A stretch of 64,000 nt of DNA from Pseudo-nitzschia pungens (lineage: Eukaryota > Bacillariophyta > Bacillariophyceae > Bacillariales > Bacillariaceae), in the NCBI GenBank assembly GCA_037355855.1, contig CM074763.1, positions 1,798,001 to 1,862,000 of the forward strand, written 5' to 3'. Of this stretch, positions 21,370 to 33,500 are shown in pieces. Below the pieces are notes generated by a model. The model was not told the origin of the DNA. It ran no database searches and worked only from the letters and a program-made list of their open reading frames with translations. A program made the position numbers and the translations under genes. Position 1 is the stretch's first letter. Each line of letters begins with the position of its first letter.

Positions 21370-23031
21370 TCATTTCTCCTCGCCGGCATTCCTCGAGACA
21401 TCGTCAGCGTCCCCGTCAACGTCCACGTCCACCCGAACGGGGCTATCGACGCTCCATCCCACCGGCAGGTGCCTGGGTTGGAGCGTGTCGACGAAAAATT
21501 GCCGCCATCCTTTCACAAAGTCCCGGATTTCCTCATCGGTCCGGCACAGATTTTCCACCACCAGCGCGGCCAGCGGAACGTAGTTCGGATTCGGCCGTTC
21601 CGGCTCCACCGTCAGCGCCAGGTGCTTCAGCGCGTCCTCCGAGAGTTGTTGTTGGACGGGGAACGATGATGCGCCGTCGGTTTCGCTTCGGCCTTCGCTT
21701 CGCCCTTGCTGCTCCGCCACGTAGTCTACCAGGTATTTTTCGTAGTCGGCGATCCGCGATTCCGGGAGCTTGCGGCGGTGCTGCCAGAGGGCCCGGGCCC
21801 GGCTCTTTACGGCCTTGGCGCGGGGATCGATGACGATGGGGGAAGCCGTGGCCGGGTCCGTTCGGTACAAGCGCTCGTAGACGTCCGTCCTGTGGATCTT
21901 GGCCGCCTGCTCGGCGTCGATGTGGCAGTCGAGGCACAGGAGGACCACGTCGTGGGGCATGTGGGACTTGAATTTCTTGGGAAGCAACCTCCGGTACGAG
22001 TAAGGGACCACGTAGTGCCGCATGAGGCCCGTGTTGTTGTTGTCGGAAGAAGACGTTCCGGGTGGATCGCGGTCGTCGTCGTCGTCGTCGTCGTCGTTGG
22101 TCACCGGGGTCTCGCGCGCGTTTTGTTCCGGTGCCATGGCATCCAGCGCTCCGCACGAGACGCAAATATTTTGTTTGTGCGTGCAATTGTACATTCTCAT
22201 GGTCTCGACGTAGTCGCTTTCGTCGTTGTCGTTGGTTGCGACGCCTCCGCTGCCGTTTTTCGCTTTGCGATTCTTGGGCTCAAAGAGCAGTCGAATGGAC
22301 GGAACGGGAGTCGTCGTTTCGCCACCGGATGATTGCTGCGCGTCACCGATGTCTTCCGACGGAGGCCGCAACCACTCGGCCAGGGATTTCCGAACGTACC
22401 AGTTTGCCTTTTTCCGCCCGATGGTGCACAGCATCGTGGTCCCGTCGGGCGCGTACATTTCAATGTTCTCGTAGAGGGGTTTCTTCATGGCCAAAAACCT
22501 CACGCTCGCCTTGCGTCGTTCTTCCTTGTACAGCTCTCGCTGGATGTGCTGCGGGAGTTCGAAGGACGACGAGGAGGACGACGTGGAATTGTGGTCGTCG
22601 TCGTCGTTGTCGTTGTCTCCGCTTTCGTAGCTGTTCTTGTTCTTCGTTTTTGTTTTCGCTCTGGTTCTTGGCTTTTCCCAATTATTGACGTTGTCGTTGT
22701 TGTTGTTGTTGTCGTTGTCGTTGTTGTTGTTCGAGCCCTTTCGACCGTGACTTCTACCCCGAGTGCTGCTACTCGACCCGCGGTACAGACGATGATAATG
22801 CTGCCAGCAGTAATAAGAGCCAATCGTAGCAGCTAGCAGGCACGAGGCAGCCCCGACCAATACCAGCCCGGTCGGAAACGACGAGGAATCCTTGTCACCA
22901 TTCGTGCTGCCGCTACCGCTACTGCAACTGCTACTGCCACTGCCACTGCTACTGCTATTGGTCCCGCAGGAACCCGAGCGGAGGGTGTCGTCCCGAGCGA
23001 TAGCATTGGTTGCGCGTGTTGTTGCTTCCAT
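21370..23031 (-). CDS. Membrane-anchored EXD2-type C-terminal HNH-like domain protein, no exonuclease domain
   Basis: The 553-residue protein starts with a Ser/Gly-rich leader and a TM segment at about 53-75, then an Asn/Asp low-complexity linker. From about 178 it matches the region that follows the 3'-5' exonuclease domain in EXD2 proteins: LYENIEMYAPDGTTMLCTIG, then RKKANWYVRKSLAEW, then SIRLLFEPK. Next comes a treble-clef-like block with C290-x2-C293, RHYVVPYSYRRLLPKKFKSH, HD at 360-361, LLCLDCH with C366 and C369-H370. The spacing CxxC...H-V-P...H-D...C-x-x-C-H resembles an HNH nuclease or zinc ribbon. The DEDDy exonuclease domain that precedes this region in EXD2 is absent. EXD2 is known as a membrane-anchored exonuclease in animals. 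Whether this stand-alone module binds or cuts nucleic acid is unknown. Confidence 0.65.
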   Translation of the reverse strand: MEATTRATNAIARDDTLRSGSCGTNSSSSGSGSSSCSSGSGSTNGDKDSSSFPTGLVLVGAASCLLAATIGSYYCWQHYHRLYRGSSSSTRGRSHGRKGSNNNNDNDNNNNNDNVNNWEKPRTRAKTKTKNKNSYESGDNDNDDDDHNSTSSSSSSFELPQHIQRELYKEERRKASVRFLAMKKPLYENIEMYAPDGTTMLCTIGRKKANWYVRKSLAEWLRPPSEDIGDAQQSSGGETTTPVPSIRLLFEPKNRKAKNGSGGVATNDNDESDYVETMRMYNCTHKQNICVSCGALDAMAPEQNARETPVTNDDDDDDDDRDPPGTSSSDNNNTGLMRHYVVPYSYRRLLPKKFKSHMPHDVVLLCLDCHIDAEQAAKIHRTDVYERLYRTDPATASPIVIDPRAKAVKSRARALWQHRRKLPESRIADYEKYLVDYVAEQQGRSEGRSETDGASSFPVQQQLSEDALKHLALTVEPERPNPNYVPLAALVVENLCRTDEEIRDFVKGWRQFFVDTLQPRHLPVGWSVDSPVRVDVDVDGDADDVSRNAGEEK

Positions 23032-23310
23032 GGTGGTAAGTTACGTGTGGCAGATCCGGATCGCGGTCTCGTTGTTTCGACCGTTTGCGGTAACAATCGT
23101 CGTACTAGTCTTCGTTTCGTGATGGATTTTGGTGCCGGTGCCAGAGTTGCGGTATCATGGATTGGATCGTTCACATGAGTAAGGTTACCGGACGCAAATC
23201 GCAAAGTATGATTGCACTGATATTATTATTTTTTGAATATTGCCGTAAGGTGTGGTGTCACTTTGGGTGCTGCAGGTAGTAGTGGTGGTGGTGATCCTCG
23301 TGGAGCAGAG

Positions 23311-23364
23311 GTAGTAGTAGTAGTACTAGTAGTAGTACTAGTACTAGTTTTTTTAGTACTAGTA
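23311..23364. repeat. TAG/TAC palindromic microsatellite
   Basis: GTAGTAGTAGTAGTACTAGTAG-type sequence, self-complementary, interrupted by a T7 run. Confidence 0.85.
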
Positions 23365-23670
23365 CCCGTGTAACGCATTCGTCGTGACGATTCGTTGGGT
23401 TTGAGTTTGGTCGTGCGCAAAACAAGGTGTTGAGAAGTGGCGTTCCCGATGCCCCATCAATCAGTAAGGTTAACCTTAGTTCCACTTTCCTTTCCTCCGG
23501 CATCGGACGCGAATTGCGATGGCATTTTGAATGTTCATGTTTTGAGAGGGGTTAAAGTCCATGGTCATTTGTGTTGTGTTCCTCTCTTCTACTTTCCCGT
23601 CGCTTGGCGATTCCAAATATTCCAATACATACTGTATCGGCAACAACAGTTCATTCGGAAGCGAACAGAA

Positions 23671-23703
23671 AGAAACGAAACGAAACGAAACGAAACGAAA
23701 CAA
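23671..23703. repeat. GAAAC pentanucleotide array
   Basis: About six tandem GAAAC/ACGAA units. Confidence 0.85.
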
Positions 23704-23993
23704 ATCCGGTGTGCGATGTTCCCGTCGTAAACTATGCGAGGCCCTTTCGCGACGATCCGCAACCCGCGCTGGCGGCGTGTTTGGGTATTGTATGAGTCGC
23801 ATCCTAAACCGGTGCATTCGTCACTGTGAGTATTAACACTCTCGCACTGCCGCCGTCACCGGCGGTTGATTTAGCGCGCGTTGATTCCAACATGGATCAA
23901 AGGCAACTCGCATTCAATGAAAGGGACGAAAGTGCTGTTCTATGTAAATCCTTGCATTATTTATTGATTGCGACTTTTGCGATATACAACTAA

Positions 23994-25207
23994 CTACAAG
24001 AACAGGTCTTCCTTGTTGAAAAGGGGGACGTCGCCTTGACCTTCCACGGGATTGATGCAATTCTTTCGGTTCGGAAGAACGTAATCGAGGTCATCCTCGG
24101 TCAATTTCTGCCCCAATCCGTCCACGAACCACCCTACTATACCATTGTATATGTTGTCCCAACCCAGAGTCGGAATAAAACGCGTGCGAGCGTTGCGAGA
24201 CGCATTGAGCGGGCTGTCGCTGGTGAGATCGGTCGGATACTTTCCGAGGATGCGACCGCCTTTTACGCCGCCGCCCATGATGAAATAGTTACCGCCCCAG
24301 CCGTGATCCGACCCGGCGTTCGAGTTCGCGGTAACGGTTCTGCCGAATTCGGAGGCCACAACGAATCGTGACTTGATCCCACAGCCCGTCCTCCTTGAGC
24401 TGCGTGACCAATCGTTCGATGTTCTGATTGACCTACGATCAGTTTCTCTTCGAGCAAGCGACTTCATTTCTTGGTGGTGGTCGAATCCATTGTATTGGAT
24501 GGTGAAGGCATCGCGGTCAACCTGTCGACCGCTGTGGGTCTTGATCATTTTGGCAAGAGTTTTGAAACTTCTTCCTATGGGATCTTCGTCGTCTTTGAAC
24601 GTCCATGTTGCCTCGTTGAACGCTCACTTTGTCAAACTGGGCCGTCAATCTATCACCGTCACTCATGCCGTTGACAAATATGTTCGACCACATATCAGCC
24701 AAAAACACTAGAGAAGGCATCGTGCTCCGAATTCATTTCTTCGGTCTTGTTCCGAATGTCAAACCATTCCTCTTCCTTCGTAACTATTGGGAATGTACTG
24801 GGACCGTCTCTTCCGACAACCGATGTGGGAACCGCGAACTCCGGATTGCCATTGAGCTGCGTTCGAATTGCCTTGGATCCCGATGGCATTCACCTTGCTA
24901 CCGAACTGTTTGTGTGCAAGGTCGGCCATCCTACCCATGATACCGGTTCCAACCAGCACATCAAAGGGATCGTTCTTGAAGACTTCCTTCTCCATGGCAT
25001 CGTGACCAAAAAGTCTCGATTTGGTCACAACGTCCCAGTTGTCACGGTTCATATTGGGCTTGTTGACAACTCCGGTATTCGCAAAGAACAAAAGATCTTT
25101 GTCATCATACAGTTTTTTGATGAATGGCAACTTCTTGTGAATGGAAAATTCCGTGCACGGTTGGTCGACTCCGCCCGGACCGATGGTCAAGACATGCTCG
25201 TTGTCCG
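23994..25207 (-). pseudogene. DUF1501 module at the 3' end of the DUF1800 gene, broken by several frame changes
   Basis: Pieces of a DUF1501 domain are recognisable in order but in changing frames: EHVLTIGPGGVDQP and FIKKLYDDKDLLFFANTGVV; then NGNPEFAVPTSVVGRDGPS; then LVFLADMWSNIFVNGMSDGD; then FNEATWTFKDDEDPIGRSFK and QYNGFDHHQEMKSL; then LEEKLIVGQSE; then NIERLVTQLKEDGLWDQVT; then FVVASEFGRTV, GSDHGWGGNYFIMGGGVKGG and ILGKYP. The (A/S)-(D/E)-F-G-R-T and (T/S)-D-H-x-W-G-G-N motifs are the family hallmarks. I count at least seven frame changes, near 25200, 24880, 24700, 24606, 24450, 24425 and 24370. No GT-AG introns explain these one- or two-base offsets. This may be recent decay of the 3' half or a poorly polished assembly stretch. 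The stop of the last piece is at 23994-23996. Confidence 0.7.
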
Positions 25208-28200
25208 TTGAACGCTAAAACGCCTCGTTCTTTTTTGTACTGGACGTCAACCGTCGTCCCCTTCGAATTCGTTCCGTGGCACGTCTTGGGTGCGAGGACA
25301 TTGAAGCTGTCCAACCCACCGGCCAAGAAAAAATGGATTACCGCCTTGTACGGGGCACCTTTGGGGTCGTTTCCCGTCGAGGCGGCTCGTTTCTTATCTA
25401 TTTTCCTCACTACGGAATTCGCGCTGAATTCCGGTGAAAGCGCAATCAATTGCTGCGCATTGATCAACGCTTCGCGCTTTCGATTTGCAGTCTTTCCGTT
25501 GACCAACGTTTCTTCGTAAGCCTTTTTCACAATCTCCCTGTTTCCAGGGGTAAGGCGCCCGCTAGTCAAAAGCATCGCAAGATCATCGACAATATCATCC
25601 GTAGTTTCCAAACCGTACGCTGCTGGGTCGTACTTGTTGCTACCAAAATTATAGTCATCGTCACCAACAACGCAGACGCTGATCTTTCCGGTCTTTGTTG
25701 GATACCATGTATCAAAAAAGGAACCACCACATTTTGCGGAACCATACTTGAACAAACTCATCATCCCGTTTGCAGTCGTGATTGATGATGGACCATTAAG
25801 GACTTGAGCTTCTGGCGCGTACATCTTTGCTGCTCTTGCTCGTTCTGTATAGCGAAGTTACCATCAGGAAAAATGAGTAAAGCGGTCAGATATTGAATCA
25901 ATCGGAATCATCGCGGAATAATATTTCTCATCTGAATGCTTACCTGGTCCAACATGAAAAGGCCAAAAGAATGAAAAAACAGTCTTAATATGATGCTGGT
26001 TCTTCTCCTATGGTATCGATCAGATCTGCACTAAATCGCACCAATGGGTTCTTGTCAGTAGTTTTGTATTCAGAAGCTCGCATGGCTTTAATTATTCTCA
26101 AGTACTGGCCCTTGTAGCTGCCCGCTGTGGTAAATGAGAGATCAAATAATGAAACAGTGGATTAGAAGATTTCTGACGATATCAAATGGGTGCTGTCACT
26201 TATCACGAAGCAAAAATCATTGGTGGCTTACTGCATCGGATCTGCGTCAAGTATCTCATCTTGAAATTCCCTGTCGAGCACAATTGCAGCAACTGTTGCC
26301 TCGAGGCAACCATATTGTTTGCTTCCGAAGTTCTCGTACTTCCCTGTCTTGAAGGCGGTGGTAATTGTTTTGATATACCTCGGGGATGGGTTCGAATTTC
26401 CAAAACGCTGGGCTAGTTTTCTTCCAATGAACGATGGTGTGTTAGGATGATAAAAATAGTGTTCCAGCGCTGCATCTATTTCATATCCGCCATCCCGACT
26501 GGTAATATCAGCTAATGACCAAAATGAGACAGGATTTCTGAATCGAATTGATCCATGTCCAATATTTGCAATGGATAATACATTCTTCCGATAGTGCGTT
26601 CTTCCAATGTTGTCGATAACTTCAAACACTGTATCAGATGTCAGTACTCCAGAAGGGCTTTTCTTTACTCCGTCGATACCGGTTGATTCAAATGAAGTAC
26701 CTCGAGGCACAACTGCCCCAATTTTAGCAACAGACAATATTTTCTCTGCTGAAATCATCTCGGATTCAGTTTTGAATGCCATGGTCTCCTCGACAGAAAC
26801 TTTGCAGTGGCAGTTATCATCATCACCAATTGCGCAACCTATAGTAGATTGGCAGTTGTTGACAAAATCCTTAAGGAACTCAACGTGGTTAGAAAATTTG
26901 TCAGACCCCTGCCAATCCACTCGGAAAAAAGATTCTGAATCGATCGATACGTCTGTCAAAGTCGGCATACCATCTACAACACCTGTTGGGTTGTGCACGA
27001 TAGCAACATTTCCCTCTGAGCTTATTTTTACACTTGCATCACATTGAGAGTTAACCCAATAGAAGACATTTCCTCCATCACATGCGTTTGGATTATCCGC
27101 CTCATTGCATTGGAAACCAGTATTTGTCGGAACTGATGTGCACACTTCAAGTCCTGCTTCTGCACAACGTTCTTCTGCAGTTTGAAAGGATACCCGTTCG
27201 CCAGAGAACAATTCCATTCGTTCTATTATCCTGATCTTTGTGTCGTTCGGTTTGCAACAAACAGCTGCTGCGTCAAAATTTGATGGGTTGCCACAGAGAA
27301 TCTGACCTTTTCCGTTAGTCGCGCCTTTGTAAATCTTGAAAATACTTTTTCCACCAACGGAAGTTTCGCTTGGTAGAAACGCTTGATTCACACATGGCGG
27401 GCGCAAGTATTCGTACCACAAACCAGGTGCCACTTGGACTGATCGGGGTTCGTCTATAAGGCATTCAAGTCCAAAACACTTTACATCTTTCGAAAGAACG
27501 ACAATATTTTTAGGATCGCACTCTCCCGCACCTTTCTTGTTGCAGATCGCATCGGCGAGTTTAGATTCCGTAAAGTTCAGAGTAAGTCGAACGGGAGACT
27601 TATCTGATATCCATTTTCCCTTTGGTGAAAAATCTGGATTTGATTTCGCTCCTAGAATTCGGTATTTTGCACCTTTTTTCAAGAATTGTTGTTTTGGAAA
27701 ATCAGAACACAGAGGGTAACCATCACCTACGTAGTTAAAGTTCAGCCCAAGCTGAACAAAAGTGAATAAGAATCAACCAGTTGTGAGTTACCCTGCCCTA
27801 TTTTTGGTTCGCTATTAAGTCTTCCATTCCTGTACATACCTTTGGAAAATGGTCCTTCCACAATGGTTCGATTCGTAGGGGATCTACCTCATTACTTTTT
27901 GTTTCGATGTTTCCCCGTGCGACTTGCTGCCTTAGTCCAACATAAACTTTGGCATATTCGCTAATTTCAAAGTTGGTATATGTTTTTATTTCGTTGCCAT
28001 CTTCGTCAAGTTTGAGAGTCCCGTCATCATTCTGTAGTACCACACCGATAGTGAATAGCTGCATAACTTCCCTGTAGTTGCATTGATGAAACGAAACAAA
28101 ATCGTCGCGAAGGATTATCAGACGGTGAACATTATAGAGGGGTAATGAGTCGTGTGCCTGATAGTCACAAATATCCTCTTCAGTATGTTCTTCAGTAAGT

Positions 28201-30536
28201 TTCTTACCTAGCGTAGTTCTCATCTGCCTCCTGAATAATACCACTAAAAATTTTTGCAAAAGCAGTGCTCTGTCCATTAATGTACGTTAACATTTTTGAC
28301 ATCAAAGGATGATAAGTCACTTCCTTGAGAATGTCAAAATAGTTTCCAAAGGCGTTTCTCACAAAGCTGAAAATAAGCAAGCACCAACGGTGAGACGTTA
28401 TGTGTTCGAAGTCAAATCCACAATAAAAGTTCTTCATCATTTGTTTCTTTGCACTCACATGTCATAATAGCTAAGCCAATTCTCTGTACAATCCTTGCAA
28501 CCCGTTTCATCTGCAACAACCAATATTTGACTTAATGCATACGCCATTCTTTGCGCAAGCTGATCCTTTGAATGAAGTGCAATTTCTGCCCAAACAGTAT
28601 TCTTTTGTTCGTCATACAAACCATTAAATTCAGGTTCAAGGAATCCGTTTTTCATATTAAATCCTCCCTTTCCTCTGGGTCCAGAATCCACCGTGTGGAT
28701 GTTTGCTACCTCATCAGGACTTCCACATACAAGCATCTTTCCAGCGGATGTTTCGTCTATTGCTGCTTCACTGTCATAAGAACAAGCGTTTTGATCAGTC
28801 AATCGGCAGGAATCTTCGTTCAGGAAAGTTCTAGGGACGTTAGAGCACAGGGTTTTGAGTTTTTCCCTATCCGCTTCGTCGATTTCAGATGGAGGATCTT
28901 TAGTTAGAGTGACTGCAGTGTTGCCTCCATCAGGCATTGGGGAATCAAGTTTGTTGTCCAATAAATTAAACATTGGAGTATGGATCCAAAACTTTCCGTT
29001 TTCACTGGTTTTTGCGTAGACAGGCTTTGATGGAAAGTCGAACCCAACGACACTATCCTCGATCCGTTTGCAAAAGGTATTTTCAATGTTGGATGTAAGC
29101 TGCAACACCTCAGGGCTTCCGTCGAACAAGTATTTCGTCATAACATAATCGTAATCGGTATCCGGCAGTTTCAGGACGTTCTCTAGGAGGAGATCAATGT
29201 GTGCTTGATCAAAGTGAACAGGGGGGTTTCCTCCCACTCCATTGAAAAAGATATCTCTTGATTTAGCTATAATAAACGAAGCCATTTCATATTTACAAGG
29301 ATAATCAACTTTCTTGTGAGAGGACGACCGAATCGACAGCAACGAGCGATACCTGTAACACTACAATAGTCAGCTTACAATTTGTAATCATTAAACTGAA
29401 TCTACCACCGATAGTTTCCACTGGACGCTGACTTCGAATTAAAAACCTATTACAGATTCAAACAACGAAATAAGGTGAGAGGTGAGCACTACATCACTGC
29501 GCAGTAATTTCCTATCACCGAATTTGGGAGTCTTCCTCCTCAATTTGTTGCTTCTTCACTGACGTACCTTTGTCCGGTTTGTGTCAGAGAAACATCAGTC
29601 AACCCACCAACTAGTTCTCCTCTCCAGTTGTAACTCCCATATTGCATTGGGCCATCAACAACAGTACGTACTTGCCCCTTTGTTCCACCTTTTGTTGGAT
29701 AGACTGTCAAAATTAGTTTCTTGGGATCCACAGGGCTTTTTCGAACTTCCAAATACGAATCAAAGTCGTTTCTTAGCATTGCAAAGTTACGATAGCGAGT
29801 ACCATTTCTACATGGACCAGTGTGTAACAATCCAATTCGTGAGGTGTAAGGAAACCAATCCGTTGCTCTTTCACGAAAGAACCTACGGTGAGATGTGCGC
29901 TCCATTGCGATTTGTTCCTTTACCTAGAACAGTAGAACAAATTTGCACGAAAGTAACGAATGAAATATTTGTTAGATCAGGCGTCGGGCATAGTGTAGAA
30001 AGTCATCATCTCCGAATCACAATTCATGATTTTGGATGCACAGATAAACCGATTTTGTACAACGTTGTTCAACGTTGTTGAAATGGAATGCAGTGAAACT
30101 TACCCATTTGTTGGCATTATTGAATTCTTTAACATCCGCTTTGGTTGGACCAAACGATGCCCTCTCGAGGAATCGGGCTTTTTTATCATTATTCGTCAAC
30201 TTATGACCATATTCATACGACTTCAGCACATACGAACGCCCGCTTGGTGGAGTTGGGAGCGCAATCTTGCATCTTGCAGGGGCCTCCTTGGCGTTGCAAT
30301 CAAAACGTACGGTTTCGTAGTCGCCTGGTGCAGCCTCCCATAGATTTCTACTGTAGGATCGACCGATAGGTTTCAACTTGCTATAGCTATTGGTCAGACC
30401 ATCCCCATTAGCTTCAACCATCGCTTCAACAAGGGTACAAAGGGGCGAGTCGTTCGCGTCAATCTCGATAGTATCTCCATCCTTCCAGTCTGAACCACCG
30501 ATAACTAACGCACCACCATCGACTTGAGGACACTTT
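25208..30536 (-). CDS. DUF1800 (and start of DUF1501) exons of a large secreted protein
   Basis: Exons read from splice sites (- strand): ~30536-30104, 29923-29568, 29352-28459, 28366-28208, 28071-27840, 27751-26232, ~26117-25944, 25844-~25208. Donors are GTAAGT, GTACGT, GTGAGT, GTAAGA, GTATGT, GTAAGC and GTAAGC. All acceptors are AG and phases match at the first five junctions. Introns are about 88-215 nt. DUF1800 runs from RFLERASFGPT, through VKEQIAMERTSHRRFFRERA and NAFGNYFDILKEVTYHPLM with ENYAREVMQLFTIG, to FIGRKLAQRFGN and PEAQVLNG. Exon 27751-26232 contains a large Cys-containing insert between the two DUF1800 halves. DUF1501 starts at YKAVIHFFLAGGLDSFNV. One break lies inside the domain near 25996, where IDTIGEEP and HHIKTVFSFFWPF are one base out of frame. 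DUF1800/DUF1501 proteins are generally secreted or surface proteins of unknown activity. Confidence 0.75.
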
Positions 30537-33500
30537 CACTGACTTTGTTTTGTTGGCCAGAGAGAAAATGCTTGGTGTCAAGCTCGGCAGGGTGCTTGGT
30601 ATGGCACTTGGAATCGAACTCGGCATGAAACTTGGTACTGCACTTGGAATCGAACTCGGCATGAAACTTGGTACTGCACTTGGAATCAAACTTGGTAGTG
30701 AACTTGGCGATAGACTTGGGATCGAGCTTGGTAGTGAACTTGGCGATAGACTTGGGATCGAGCTGAAACTTGGTACTGCACTTGGAATCAAACTTGGTAC
30801 TGCACTTGGTTTATCACTAGGTGAGACACTTGGGATCGAGCTTGGTAGTGAACTTGGCGATGCACTTGGCAATCCACTGGGCATAGCACTAGGCAAGGCA
30901 CTTGGTAATGAACTTGGCATAGCGCTTGGTGTATCGCTAGGCGATACGCTAGGGATAGAACTTGGTAGCGCACTCGGTGATGCACTTGGCAATCCACTGG
31001 GCACTGCACTAGGCAAGGCACTTGGTAATGAACTTGGCATAGAGCTTGGTGTATCGCTAGGCGATACACTAGGGATAGAACTTGGTAGCGCACTTGGTGA
31101 TGCACTTGGCAATCCACTGGGCACTGCACTAGGCAAGGCACTTGGTAATGAACTTGGCATAGCGCTTGGTGTATCGCTAGGCGATAGACTTGGGATTGAG
31201 CTTGGTAGTGAACTTGGCGATGCACTTGGCAATCCACTGGGCATAGCACTTGGTACTGCACTTGGTGTATCGCTAGGCGATAGACTTGGGATCGAGCTTG
31301 GTAGTGAACTTGGCGATACACTAGGGATAGAACTTGGTAGCGCACTTGGTGATGCACTTGGCAATCCACTGGGCACTGCACTAGGCAAGGCACTTGGTAA
31401 TGAACTTGGCATAGCGCTTGGTGTATCGCTAGGCGATAGACTTGGGATTGAGCTTGGTAGTGAACTTGGCGATGCACTTGGCAATCCACTGGGCATAGCA
31501 CTTGGTACTGCACTTGGTGTATCGCTAGGCGATAGACTTGGGATCGAGCTTGGTAGTGAACTTGGCGATACACTAGGGATAGAACTTGGTAGCGCACTTG
31601 GTGATGCACTTGGCAATCCACTGGGCACTGCACTAGGCAAGGCACTTGGTAATGAACTTGGCATAGCGCTTGGCACTGCACTTGGAATCAAACTTGGTAC
31701 TGCACTTGGTGTATCGCTAGGCGATAGACTTGGGATCGAGCTTGGTAGTGAACTTGGCGATACACTAGGGATAGAACTTGGTACTGCACTTGGTGTATCG
31801 CTAGGCGATAGGCTTGGGAAGGAGCTTGGTAATGAACTTGGCGATAGACTTGGGATCGAGCTTGGAAGAGAGCTCGGTGAGGCACTTGGAATCAAGCTTG
31901 GCACTGCACTAGGCGAGGCACTTGGAATTGAACTTGGTACTGCACTTGGTGTATCACTAGGTGAGGCACTTGGGAAGGAGCTTGGTGATGAACTCGGTGA
32001 TACACTTGGCAATCCACTTGGCACTGCACTAGGCGAGGCACTTGGGAAGGAGCTTGGTAGTGAACTCGGTGATACACTTGGCAATCCGCTTGGCACTGCA
32101 CTAGGCGAGGCACTTGGAATGGAACTTGGCATAGCACTTGGTACTGCACTTGGAATCAAACTTGGTGATGCACTTGGTGTATCGCTAGGCGAGACACTAG
32201 GGAACGAACTAGGCAAAGTGCTTGGTGAGGCACTTGGAATTGAACTCGGCGATCCGCTTGGCAGAGAACTTGGTATTGAACTCGGTGATCCACTTGGAGT
32301 AGAGCTTGGTTTTGAACTGGGTACCGCACTTGGTGACGCACTTGGCTTTAGGCTGGGCTTATCGCTCGGCGATGAAGATGGTTCGGAGGTAGGTTGATCG
32401 GATGGTTCGGAGCTAGGTGTTTTGCTGGGTTGGAGACTCGGAGTAAAAGATGGAATCATGCTTGGTGCAGCTGAGATACTTGGAAAGTCACTTGGTTCAG
32501 AACTTGGTTGTTCACTAGGCTCCAACGCAGAAGTCACTGCGATTCCCGATGTTACTGACACAGCTTGATCAATCGCATTTGTTGCAATGTCATTTTCCAG
32601 TTTTTGAAGTCCTGCGCCTACAGTGATCCCACTATTTTGTTGACTCCTCGGCGTTGCCCTGACAGTCACTGAAGGCTTTTCGCATCTTTTGCCAGTGGTG
32701 TCTGCATTTCCTGGGAAATTGTTGCAATCAAGTTTTTGTTGACCAACAACCACTTCCATACCATCTGGTATACCTCGCAACATTCTTCCATTGGTGCCAG
32801 ACGACGAGGACAAAATCGAATCAATAATAGCTGCTGTATATGCATCATAGAAATCCTTTCTGCTGGTGTTTTCATCAAATGCAACATTAAACACGGTAGT
32901 ACTTTCTGGAACCTCAGTTGGTGTTGCTGAGGGGCTTACAGATGGGAGAATACTGAGAGATGGACTTGCACTTGGTATTTTAGAAGGTGAGGCCGACGGA
33001 GATGAAGACGGTGAATGGCTTGGTATGTCGGTGGGAAATAAAGAGGGAGTACCAGATGGTGCTCTAGTTTGACCCTCAAAAGTTGGGAAGAGGCTGACAC
33101 TTGGAGAGGTCGTTGGACTTGAGCTCGGCGAAATTGTTGGGGTTGCGGAAGGTGAGTTGCTGGGGCTTGCAGTTGGATTTGTAGAGGGGTTTTTGCTTGG
33201 AGTTGTGGTTGGCGAGGAAGAAGGCGGTATACTTGGTGGTTTGCTGGGAAATTGAGTAGGTGATAGAGTCGGGTCATAAGACGGAGATTGGCTCGGTGAT
33301 AAACTAGGGCTTTCGGTCCCAGTTGAGAAGCAGGTATCGCATTTTCTGGGACAGAAATCTGACACAAGCTTGTCACCATTGGCTGGCATTCCACATTGGA
33401 TCACGTCAACTTTTCTGCAGGAAGTTTTTGTTCCGCCAAACTTAAATTTCTTCGAGTTTTTGCAAGAACATTTTAAGTTGCATGATGAGGGACAACTATC

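Larger units (their letters stand above)
23032..23993. other. Intergenic spacer with simple repeats
   Basis: No gene was seen. It contains a TAC/TAG array (23311-23364), a GAAAC array (23671-23703) and TAAGGTTAACCTTAG at 23465-23479, which is a perfect palindrome apart from its ends. Confidence 0.5.

Noticed and set aside
30550..32397. 615-codon + strand open frame (LGIELG repeats) opposite the Ser/Pro array
   Set aside because: It is a by-product of the repeat composition. The - strand has the signal peptide, Cys modules and downstream exons.
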